DNA of 13,567 bases, from contig CAMVBO010000018.1 in assembly GCA_947165745.1 (NCBI GenBank), positions 1-13,567 of the forward strand. Direction: 5' to 3'. This DNA is from an uncultured Clostridia bacterium (GTDB taxonomy: Bacteria; Bacillota_A; Clostridia; Christensenellales; Aristaeellaceae). Position numbers and translations under genes: made by a program. Positions 5,620-12,190 of this stretch are shown here, one piece after another. Under the pieces are notes generated by a model. It was not told the origin of the DNA. It saw only the letters and a list, made by a program, of their open reading frames with translations, and ran no database searches. Positions within the stretch are counted from its first letter, which is position 1, and every line of letters starts with the position of its first letter.

Positions 5620-8274
5620 CTATTGTTCGTTCTTCGTATCGTTCTTCGGATCGTTCTTCGGATCGCTCTCCGCTTCCGGCAGCGTATCCTTCCGGCTCCT
5701 GTTCACCAGTCCGGTCACCTTGCTGTTGTTTAAAATCACGACATTGCCTTCCCCGTCGGTGATTTCCGTGGTTCGAATGCCCATATCCGTGACATGGCCC
5801 GTGATGCCGCCGACGCTCACAAGGTCGCCCACGCGGACGGAACCCTCCAGCATCATAAAGAAGCCGGCGAGCAGGTCAGCAGCCATGCTCTGGGCGCCCA
5901 TGCCGACGGCGATGGATATGATGCCGGCGGAGGCGAGCAGCGCCGTCGTATTCACCCCGAACATGTCCAGGATGCTGAAGGCGAGGAAGATGATGACAAC
6001 ATAGATGGTGAGACTGTTCACCAGCCTGGTGATCGTCTTGGCCCTGAGACTGAGCCGGCTTTCCAGAAGACTCAGCACCGACCGGATCACATATTCGCAG
6101 AATAGCGTAGTGACCAGAACAAACAGGGCCGCCCACAGCGAGAACAGATGCACGCCCTTTGACCACTGCCTGCTGAGCACATAGTCAAAGGATGTCCACC
6201 ATCCGCTGGAAGAGGCAATCAGGGTAAATATCACAAACAGCGTCAGGAGAATGACATAGCCGTTGAAGAAGGTCATCATGGGGTTTTTCCCCTTGACAGA
6301 GGCCCCGTCATCCCGCTTAACGACTTGCATCAGCCTCGCGTTCAGGACGCACGCCGAAGGATAGTACAGCAGCGCCAGGATCAACAGCACCGACAGGATC
6401 ATCAGTGTCGAAACCGTCTGCGCGAAGATCTGCCCGTCTTCAGGCACGATGAACATGAGCGTTTTCCCGTCTACCACGCTCGCGGACACATACACGCTCT
6501 TTCTGTCGTATTTGGTAAAGCCCTCATAGCTGCTTCCAGGTTCGACAGCCTGCAAGTAGTTCTCCGCTTTCTGGCCGATCATTTGGGGATCGGTGTGGGC
6601 AATGAAATAGCCTTCGTCGTTGATGGCGGCGGCGATATGGCCCTGCTGCACGGCAAAGTTGTTGACCGTGCTTTCAAGCTTCATCCTCTTCAGCTCCGCG
6701 TTAAGGCCATCTGCGCTGTATACGGCCAGGAGGAATCCATCCGGCAGCCCCTCACTGTCGGTCATCAGAACCGCCGCGCCCAACTGCGTGCTGCCTGTGT
6801 AAGCGTCCACCGTGGGGCCCGCCACGGCATAGGGATATCCCTTCACCACCGCCTGGTACTCTTCACTGAGGTTTTCGCCGACGGAAAAGCCCGTGTAGCT
6901 GTTGCTGGAGACGATCTCCTGTCCCGTCTTGTCAAAGCGCATCAGGTAATCGGCCCCTGCAATGCGGTTGAGCTCCTCCAGGCCGGCGTGGGTCTGATAG
7001 CCCGGGTTGTCCTTCAGGAACGCCGCCAGCGTCTGCGCCCGCTTCAGGTAACAATCCGTGAAGGTGTTGAGGATCGTTTTTTCCTGCTCCTTGCGCCAAT
7101 CGATCTCATACTGGATGCTCTCCCGGCTGCTCATAGCGAAGAAGGTGGCATTCGTTCGATTCTCCAGCATCAAAAGCATGGATGAGAAGATCGCGGTGAC
7201 CGCGACCACCACCAGGATGCCGGGCCACGTCGTGCGGCACACCCATCCGAGGGAGACCTTCTCATTGTCCTTCTCTGGCTTCTCCCGGATAAGGCGACGA
7301 TACAGATAAAACTGGATCAGTATGATGCCCCAGCCGATAATGGCCGAGATGGCCAGTGCGATGTAGATGCCGTTGCCGATCACCTTTTGCAGCGGAATCG
7401 TCAGGAGGACATCCGCTTCTTCCTGCGGATAGTGCATCAGCGCCGCGAGGCATCGCTTGGCCTGCAGGCTGATGAGCTTTACGCGCTTCCCGTCCGCCGT
7501 GACGCGGAATTTGTCGCCGCTGTCAAAGATTTTCGTCAGCTCTGTCTTGAGCAGCGCGATCTGTTCAGGCGTGGGATTCTCCATCGGATAGGCCGCCAGC
7601 TTATCGCCGGTAATTGCGTAGGCGGTGGCGTCTTCGCTGGAGAGCGCGCGCCGGAGCACGTCATCCCAGTCGTTCAGGGCATTGTACATCTGTACCATGT
7701 CGTGGCAAGAGAATTCAAAGACCAGGCTGTGCCCCGCGCTTTCCGGTATGGGAAGCATCACGAAGCCTTCGCCGTCGTTCTCGACATCCTCTGTCCCCTC
7801 ATCCGAGGATGCGGGATAGAGTTCCAGATGCAGCGCGCCCGGCTCCAAGGTCTGAATGCAGGCGGTAAAAACCTCCTCCGGGCTCACGGAGCCGGTGGTG
7901 GACAGCAGCTTTCGCTGCCTATCCACCATGGAGACGCTGTCGGCGGAAACCGCGTCGCGTACCCGTTCCAGCTTCTCCGCTTCCCCAAGCTCGTTATCCT
8001 CCGTGTAGATCTTCAGACCGAGCTCTGCGCGGGTCAGACTGTCGTCTTCGTAAACGCGGCTGCGCATTTCCAATTCGTTCTTACCGCTTTCGATGATCAT
8101 CGGGATCTGCCCGAGATAGTCATACATCTGTTTCAGATGAATACTCTCGCAGAGCTTAAAGGTGGCAAAAAACACGATTGCCGTGATGAGCAGAAACACG
8201 CCAACCGACAAGGCGGCAAGTTTCTTTCCGCTGCTTTCCCGCAGGATAGCTTTGATCTCTTTAAAAAGACTCAT
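5620..8274 (-). CDS. Large MscS-family mechanosensitive channel with two extracytoplasmic domains
   Basis: An 884-residue membrane protein. TM1 is near 20-40, then an exported region (about 41-297), two helices (about 302-326, 350-371) and a second exported region (about 372-620). Five more helices follow (near 621-645, 670-690, 706-730, 751-772 and the pore helix 776-810). The end is MscS-like: the glycine/alanine-rich pore helix ASAGIISIAVGMGAQSMAADLLAG (781-804), then the beta domain VRVGDLVSVGGITGHVTDMGIRTTEI (813-838) and NVVILNNSKV (844-853). The second exported region has the feel of a Cache/PAS-like sensor (MRFDKTGQEIVSSN, INDEGYFIAHTDP, GQKAENYL). Soon after the beta domain the protein stops, so the alpha/beta cage of E. 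coli MscS is missing and is replaced by a short charged tail with DPKN repeats. Start: GAAGG about 9 bases before the ATG. The family gates turgor-driven efflux; ligand or stress sensing is inferred. Confidence 0.87.
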   Translation of the reverse strand: MSLFKEIKAILRESSGKKLAALSVGVFLLITAIVFFATFKLCESIHLKQMYDYLGQIPMIIESGKNELEMRSRVYEDDSLTRAELGLKIYTEDNELGEAEKLERVRDAVSADSVSMVDRQRKLLSTTGSVSPEEVFTACIQTLEPGALHLELYPASSDEGTEDVENDGEGFVMLPIPESAGHSLVFEFSCHDMVQMYNALNDWDDVLRRALSSEDATAYAITGDKLAAYPMENPTPEQIALLKTELTKIFDSGDKFRVTADGKRVKLISLQAKRCLAALMHYPQEEADVLLTIPLQKVIGNGIYIALAISAIIGWGIILIQFYLYRRLIREKPEKDNEKVSLGWVCRTTWPGILVVVAVTAIFSSMLLMLENRTNATFFAMSSRESIQYEIDWRKEQEKTILNTFTDCYLKRAQTLAAFLKDNPGYQTHAGLEELNRIAGADYLMRFDKTGQEIVSSNSYTGFSVGENLSEEYQAVVKGYPYAVAGPTVDAYTGSTQLGAAVLMTDSEGLPDGFLLAVYSADGLNAELKRMKLESTVNNFAVQQGHIAAAINDEGYFIAHTDPQMIGQKAENYLQAVEPGSSYEGFTKYDRKSVYVSASVVDGKTLMFIVPEDGQIFAQTVSTLMILSVLLILALLYYPSACVLNARLMQVVKRDDGASVKGKNPMMTFFNGYVILLTLFVIFTLIASSSGWWTSFDYVLSRQWSKGVHLFSLWAALFVLVTTLFCEYVIRSVLSLLESRLSLRAKTITRLVNSLTIYVVIIFLAFSILDMFGVNTTALLASAGIISIAVGMGAQSMAADLLAGFFMMLEGSVRVGDLVSVGGITGHVTDMGIRTTEITDGEGNVVILNNSKVTGLVNRSRKDTLPEAESDPKNDPKNDTKNEQ
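5628..5675 (-). repeat. 12-bp tandem repeat encoding the DPKN tail
   Basis: Four tandem 12-base units on the plus strand: CGTTCTTCGTAT (5628-5639), CGTTCTTCGGAT twice (5640-5663) and a decayed copy CGCTCTCCGCTT (5664-5675). They encode the repeated Asp-Pro-Lys-Asn (then Asp-Thr-Lys-Asn) at the C-terminus of the MscS-type protein. The unit is a multiple of three, so copy-number change would lengthen or shorten the tail without a frameshift. Confidence 0.75.
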
Positions 8275-8311
8275 AAGTGAGTACCTTCAACCTTTCGTGC
8301 GAGGTTTTTTA

Positions 8312-8346
8312 CGCCGTGCGCAGCCGCTTTTAACGGTACGGCGGCT
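8312..8346. repeat. Two mutually exclusive hairpins between DUF308 and MscS genes
   Basis: In the 74-base gap, CGCCGT (8312-8317) can pair with ACGGCG (8338-8343), or AGCCGC (8322-8327) with GCGGCT (8341-8346), but not both. T-runs follow on the plus strand only, where no gene ends, so this is not a clear minus-strand terminator. It may modulate read-through into the MscS-type gene or be fortuitous. Confidence 0.3.
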
Positions 8347-8348
8347 TT

Positions 8349-9416
8349 TTACACCGCGCGACGGGCGACGGCCACGGCGCGGGAGTAAGCCGAGCCGATG
8401 AAAATCATGTTCGTGCCGGACTCAATGAAGTAGAAGCCGGTCAGGAGGCCCAGGCTGAGCGCGAGCACCGCGGGATGGGCGATGGAGTAGATGCCCATGA
8501 TCAGCTCCAGCACGCCCAGAATGATGCCGAAGATCGCAAAGCCGCTGTCGCCGTCTTCTTTCCTGGTCTGGAGGGCATTGATGATGGCCAGCACGCCGTG
8601 GATGATGAACCAGCCCGCGGCCAGATAGAGCAATATGGAATTATTCAGCTCGACGATGCCGGGAACCGCAAAACCAATGATGCCCAGGATCAGGCTGAGA
8701 ATCGCAAAGAAGAATCCCTTGTCATAGCGCTTTTCGATGATTCCCCGGACGATGCCTAGAATGCCGTTGATGAAGAACAGCATGATGATCCAATAGCCCA
8801 CGCTCACGTAGGTCAGCAGCGGAGTGGCGAGCATGGAGAAGCCGCCGATGATCGTCAGAACGCCGAACACCGTGAACAGGATCGTCAAGCTGTTGCCGCC
8901 TTCGCAGGTGGCCGATCCGATGAGGATCGTGCTGACGCCGGACTCAACAAAGTAGAAGCCGATGAGGAAGCCCAGGCTGACGGCGAGCATTGCGGGATGG
9001 GCGATGGAGTAGATGCCCAGGGCCAGCTCCAGCACGCCCAGAATAATGCCCAGCACCATGATCCCAGCGCCCTCGCCTTTCTTCCGGCTGGCGATGGCGT
9101 TGATGATGGACAGCACCCCATGAATGAAGAACCAGCCCGCGGCCAGATAGAGCAGCACATAATTGTTCATGGCACCCGCGCCGGGCGTTACAAGGCCGGC
9201 GATGCCCAGGATCAGACTCAGTATCGCAAAGAAGAAATCCTTGTCGAAGCGCTTTTCAACGAATCCGCGAATGACGCCAAAGGCGCCCCACGCAAAGAAC
9301 AGAATGATGATGTAATAGCCCGCGCCCATAAAGGTCAAAAGCGGCGTGGCCACCAGGGAGATTCCCCCGAGGATCATCAGAACCCCCATGATTACGACGA
9401 TGGAAAAAGCTGTCAT
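8349..9416 (-). CDS. Tandem DUF308 (HdeD-like) integral membrane protein
   Basis: A 355-residue, almost wholly hydrophobic protein made of two HdeD/DUF308-like units. Unit 1 is residues 1-174 and unit 2 starts at 175; they align with no gap over their whole length. Examples are LYLAAGWFFIHGVLSIINAI (89-108) against LYLAAGWFIIHGVLAIINAL (263-282), 17 of 20 identical, and FFFAILSLILGI at 61 and 235. Each unit should have about six helices, with short charged loops EKRFDKDF and EKRYDKGF. Single-unit HdeD is an inner-membrane acid-stress protein in enterobacteria; here the function is unknown and probably envelope-related. Start: AGGAGG 7 bases before the ATG, one of the strongest ribosome sites in the window. 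The MscS-type gene follows after 74 bases and may be co-transcribed. No convincing -35/-10 was found upstream. Confidence 0.88.
   Translation of the reverse strand: MTAFSIVVIMGVLMILGGISLVATPLLTFMGAGYYIIILFFAWGAFGVIRGFVEKRFDKDFFFAILSLILGIAGLVTPGAGAMNNYVLLYLAAGWFFIHGVLSIINAIASRKKGEGAGIMVLGIILGVLELALGIYSIAHPAMLAVSLGFLIGFYFVESGVSTILIGSATCEGGNSLTILFTVFGVLTIIGGFSMLATPLLTYVSVGYWIIMLFFINGILGIVRGIIEKRYDKGFFFAILSLILGIIGFAVPGIVELNNSILLYLAAGWFIIHGVLAIINALQTRKEDGDSGFAIFGIILGVLELIMGIYSIAHPAVLALSLGLLTGFYFIESGTNMIFIGSAYSRAVAVARRAV
8394..9416 (-). repeat. 522-bp in-frame direct duplication inside the DUF308 gene
   Basis: The DNA of residues 1-174 (8895-9416) and of residues 175-341 (8394-8894) matches at a constant offset of 522 bases. 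For example GCCGGACTCAA occurs at both 8415 and 8937, and stretches over 20 bases long are identical near 8471 and 8993. The similarity extends to third codon positions, so this looks like a fairly recent internal duplication or one kept alike by gene conversion. Confidence 0.85.
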
Positions 9417-9450
9417 TTCAATTCCTCCTCTTATTATTGTTTCCCTTCTG

Positions 9451-9467
9451 AACCGTGATGAACGGTT
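9451..9467. repeat. Short palindrome before the DUF308 gene
   Basis: AACCGT (9451-9456) and ACGGTT (9462-9467) form a perfect 6-bp inverted repeat with the 5-base spacer GATGA, 34 bases before the DUF308 start. It lacks a following T-run on the minus strand, so it looks more like an operator than a terminator of the phosphatase gene at 9526. Confidence 0.35.
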
Positions 9468-9525
9468 TACCTTTTTCTAAGCCGTCAAGTCCGGCCATTG
9501 CAGGCCAGGCAAACACGCTGTACCA

Positions 9526-11856
9526 TCATGCCGCGTCCGCCAGCGTATAGGCGGCTTCTATCTCACCAAGCGCGCCGATGGAACGGTCAAACAGCTCAAA
9601 CAGATCGGCCTCGGCGATCAGCCCGTCCGCGTTTGTCTCCACGCCCTCAAACCGCAGGTCGTAGCGCAGGGGCGGGTTGTCCAGGGTCAGCATCTCGCCG
9701 CTGCGGATCTGCTCGGTGCTGCGATAGATCAGGCTCACGCGATACCAGGCCGCGCCCTCGGCGTCCCGGCGACGCTCAAACACCAGCTTGACGCCGATGG
9801 GCGTCTTGGTCTCGATGCTCTTAGGCAGGGCGTAATCCTCCGCGCCCAGCGCCGAGAGGGCGCCGAGAACGGTGCAGTCGTGGGCGCAGAAGAAGGTGAA
9901 CTTCCGCTCCTCGTTCGTAAGCTCCTCCTTCAATTCCCGAAGCAGCGGATTTGTGATGTTGGCAGCCACCAGCGGTGCGCCGTGCTTCATCTCCAGGCAG
10001 GTGGTCATAAACGCGCCGAGCCGAGCCCAATCCGCATCCGTCAACTCATGCCCGAAGGCGGCCTTGACCGCGTCCGGCTCCTCATAGTATTGCAAGAGCA
10101 GGGCGTCCGCCACCTGATAGGCGGGCTTGATCGTCCCGGCGAGGTCAGGCTCCTTGCCTTCCTCCATGATATAGCCAAAACCGTCTGTGAGCAGGTCGCC
10201 GTATTTCCCGCTCTGATAGGCTTCGCTGTCCTCCATGTCTACGGTGTCCATGATGAGCTTGATCACGTCACGATTCTGCAGCTCGAGACCGCCCATGCCC
10301 GCGTCGCCGCCCTGGGCCGCGACCTGGGCGATGGCGTCAGCGGCATAGTCGTCGCTGTAGAAGTGCAGAACGGGCTCCATGAAGTCCACGGTGCCGTTGG
10401 CGTCGCCGGGATGCTCCACTTCGATGTCCGCCAGTGGGAGCATGCCTGCGGCAAAATAGCGGGCTGTGGCGCGGCAACGCTGCTTGTCACGGGCATTGAA
10501 GCGCACCTCGCCCGCCTCCGGGACATAGTTCTCGGGGATCAGGCCTTCCTGATCCAGCCACTTGCGGAAGTACTGTCCCATGCTGGTCTCCTCAACGCCC
10601 CCCAGCAGAGTCAGCTCGCTGGCTCCCGCCGACCACTTGATCCAGGAATGGGGCGTCAGATCGTTCGGCACAGAGCCGTTGCTGGACAGCGGCGCGCGCA
10701 GGTTGTGGCGGCTCAGCACGACCACCTGTTCAAGGGCATACTCCGCAGAGGCGCTTTCATCCTCGGGCCTGTCCGCATAGTCCGAAAGCCAGTGGAATTC
10801 ACCGGTCTTGACGACACCCTCGCCGTAGATCGTCTTCCAGTCGTCCCGCATGGAGATCACGTTATAGCCCATGCCCTGCCACTTTTCCGTCAATTCGTCG
10901 TGCTTGGCGGGGTTGCCGTAGTCCCGGACGTCGTCGTCCGCCACCAGCATGAAGGCCGCGCTGCGATGCGGGTTGTTCAGCAAGGCGTAATTGTTCATGC
11001 TCACGTCGCCGCTGGAATTGCCGAAGGACAGCACCGGCTGGCGGCCGATCTCCTGGGCGATCTGCACAACCTTGTTGGTCTTGAGGTCCTTGACGAGCAG
11101 CCTGTCCGTGCGCACCAGCTCATCCTCGCCGGCGAACACGTACTCGATGCCGTCCGTGTCGCCCTGTTCCCGCGCCGCCAGCGCGGTGTCCGAGCCGATG
11201 ATGTTCTCATAGGGAATATCCGCCACGCCGTCAATATAAGCGCGGATGATGAACCGGTCGCTGCCGGAAACGATGTAGCACTTGAAGCCGTTGGCCTGCA
11301 AGTACTCGATAACCTCGACCATGGGCTTGTAATAGGCGTCCGCATAAGTCATGCCTTCAAAGCCGTCCGCCTCACGCGTCATAAAGCGGGTGACGAAGTC
11401 GGCGTACTCTGGCAGCGTCATTCCCGCAAAGGCCTTGGCCTGATGGTAGGAAAACTCGTAATCGTAATCCGACGGGAAGGACTTGTCCAGCGCGTGGTCG
11501 CGCGTCATGCGGCCGAATTCCAGCATCTCCTCGTCCGGTTCCCAGGATGGGTCGGCCAGTATGCGCTCCGTCAGCAAAACGACCTCAAGATAGGTCGGGA
11601 ACAGCTCGCCCATCAGCGTGCCGTCCATGTCGAAGGTGGCGATCCTGTCCTCCGCGGGAATGTAGTCCGGCGAATCCACGTCCGTCACCGCTTCCACATA
11701 GTCGATCAGCGCCTTAAGCGCCGGCGCGTTCGTATTCCACTGGGAAAAAATCGCTTCGTCCGAATCAACAGATGCCGTTTCCTCCGCCAGCGCCAGACAG
11801 GTCACAGATGTGAGCGCCAGCGCCAGCGCCAGAACTGCGGAAATGAGTTTCTTCAT
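9526..11856 (-). CDS. Exported fusion of HAD phosphatase and branch-2 histidine acid phosphatase
   Basis: A 776-residue exported protein with two unrelated phosphatase folds. A signal peptide (MKKLISAVLALALALTS...LALA) should be cut after residue 24. The first domain, about 45-350, is HAD-type: motif I FDMDGTL with D76 and D78, motif II IVSGS (S197), a motif III Lys around 257-262, and motif IV FGNSSGD (D284). The second, about 371-770, is a branch-2 histidine phosphatase of the size of AppA phytase or glucose-1-phosphatase: VVLSRHNLRAPLS with R383, the nucleophile H384 and R387 (Asn replaces the usual Gly of RHGxRxP), NARDKQRCRATARYFAAGMLP (454-474) with a further conserved Arg, and the C-terminal H659-D660 pair in FCAHDCTV. 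Both active sites look intact. The substrate is unknown; sugar phosphates or inositol phosphates are possible. Start: AAGGGG 9 bases before the ATG. It is divergent from the secreted protein at 12191. Confidence 0.92.
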   Translation of the reverse strand: MKKLISAVLALALALTSVTCLALAEETASVDSDEAIFSQWNTNAPALKALIDYVEAVTDVDSPDYIPAEDRIATFDMDGTLMGELFPTYLEVVLLTERILADPSWEPDEEMLEFGRMTRDHALDKSFPSDYDYEFSYHQAKAFAGMTLPEYADFVTRFMTREADGFEGMTYADAYYKPMVEVIEYLQANGFKCYIVSGSDRFIIRAYIDGVADIPYENIIGSDTALAAREQGDTDGIEYVFAGEDELVRTDRLLVKDLKTNKVVQIAQEIGRQPVLSFGNSSGDVSMNNYALLNNPHRSAAFMLVADDDVRDYGNPAKHDELTEKWQGMGYNVISMRDDWKTIYGEGVVKTGEFHWLSDYADRPEDESASAEYALEQVVVLSRHNLRAPLSSNGSVPNDLTPHSWIKWSAGASELTLLGGVEETSMGQYFRKWLDQEGLIPENYVPEAGEVRFNARDKQRCRATARYFAAGMLPLADIEVEHPGDANGTVDFMEPVLHFYSDDYAADAIAQVAAQGGDAGMGGLELQNRDVIKLIMDTVDMEDSEAYQSGKYGDLLTDGFGYIMEEGKEPDLAGTIKPAYQVADALLLQYYEEPDAVKAAFGHELTDADWARLGAFMTTCLEMKHGAPLVAANITNPLLRELKEELTNEERKFTFFCAHDCTVLGALSALGAEDYALPKSIETKTPIGVKLVFERRRDAEGAAWYRVSLIYRSTEQIRSGEMLTLDNPPLRYDLRFEGVETNADGLIAEADLFELFDRSIGALGEIEAAYTLADAA

Positions 11857-11907
11857 TCTGGAAGACCCCTTTGTTTTGCATAATAACCTTGTTAATATTC
11901 TATATTT

Positions 11908-11935
11908 ATTTTACATTTCCTGCGTTCTTTTTCAA
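11908..11935 (-). promoter_or_regulatory. Promoter of the double-phosphatase gene
   Basis: On the minus strand TTGAAA (11930-11935), a 16-base spacer and TAAAAT (11908-11913) make a credible promoter about 50 bases before the start codon. The surrounding DNA is markedly AT-rich compared with the genes on either side. Confidence 0.5.
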
Positions 11936-11939
11936 ATAA

Positions 11940-11971
11940 TGTTAGACATTTAAATGTAAACTTCACATTAA
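11940..11971. promoter_or_regulatory. 12-bp palindrome between divergent promoters; possible regulator site
   Basis: ACATTTAAATGT (11946-11957) is a perfect 12-bp palindrome lying between the two opposed -35 boxes (11930-11935 minus, 11977-11982 plus), so one bound protein could control both secreted-protein genes. On the minus strand there is also TTAATG (11966-11971), 5 bases, then TTTACA (11955-11960), and further on CTAACA (11940-11945), loosely like the TT(A/T/C)ACA half-sites of a Pho box. Only one half-site is a full match, so that reading is weak. Confidence 0.4.
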
Positions 11972-11976
11972 CTCTC

Positions 11977-12005
11977 TTGTATATGCTGCTTTGCTCCATT
12001 ATAAT
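11977..12005 (+). promoter_or_regulatory. Promoter of the secreted lipocalin/FxLYD-like gene
   Basis: TTGTAT (11977-11982), a 17-base spacer and a perfect TATAAT (12000-12005). Transcription would start near 12012, leaving an unusually long leader of about 180 bases before the start codon at 12191. Confidence 0.65.
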
Positions 12006-12011
12006 ATTGGT

Positions 12012-12190
12012 AGGAAAAACGCGCGGGATTGACAGGCTGACGCCGGGGATGGGTTCCCCCGAAGCGGTCGATGCCGCGCCGTAATACAGCCTTGTTTGCC
12101 TCTCGGTTTTTGGATCGGGACACAAGTATTGCGCAGTATGAGGACATGTTGTCCTTGCTGAATACATCAATTAAAGAAGGAGACTGAAAG
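12012..12190 (+). other. Long structured 5' leader
   Basis: The leader contains a hairpin CGGGG (12044-12048) with CCCCG (12057-12061) around an 8-base loop, directly followed by GCGG (12064-12067) with CCGC (12074-12077). Further on is AGGACA-TGT-TGTCCT (12141-12155). The Shine-Dalgarno AGGAG is at 12178-12182, 8 bases before the ATG. The arrangement could be regulatory, but it matches no riboswitch class I can confirm. With the promoters and palindrome it accounts for the 334-base gap between the two secreted-protein genes. Confidence 0.4.
12071..12187 (+). CDS. Possible 38-codon leader ORF
   Basis: ATG at 12071 opens a 38-codon frame (MPRRNTALFASR...SLLNTSIKEGD) that stops at 12185-12187, three bases before the ATG of the secreted protein, with that gene's ribosome site inside its last codons. 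The composition is protein-like and the spacing would allow coupled translation. Against it, there is no good ribosome site before its ATG, and a 38-codon frame can occur by chance. I do not recognise the peptide. Confidence 0.3.
   Translation: MPRRNTALFASRFLDRDTSIAQYEDMLSLLNTSIKEGD

Noticed and set aside
8312..8346. Terminator between the DUF308 and MscS genes
   Set aside because: T-runs are on the plus strand only, where no gene ends; on the minus strand the hairpins are followed by A-rich, not U-rich, sequence.
9880..11883. A 667-codon open frame on the plus strand opposite the phosphatase fusion
   Set aside because: It is the antisense shadow of a GC-rich gene: no ribosome site, no recognisable motif, unnatural His/Val/Arg-rich composition, whereas the minus strand has two full enzyme domains.
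12041..12090. Resemblance to a fluoride riboswitch (5-bp stem, 8-base loop ATGGGTTC, then AAGCGG)
   Set aside because: The first stem-loop has the right size, but the downstream strand that must pair with the loop (an AACCC-like segment after a TGAT motif) is missing, and the gene is not a fluoride exporter or other known target.
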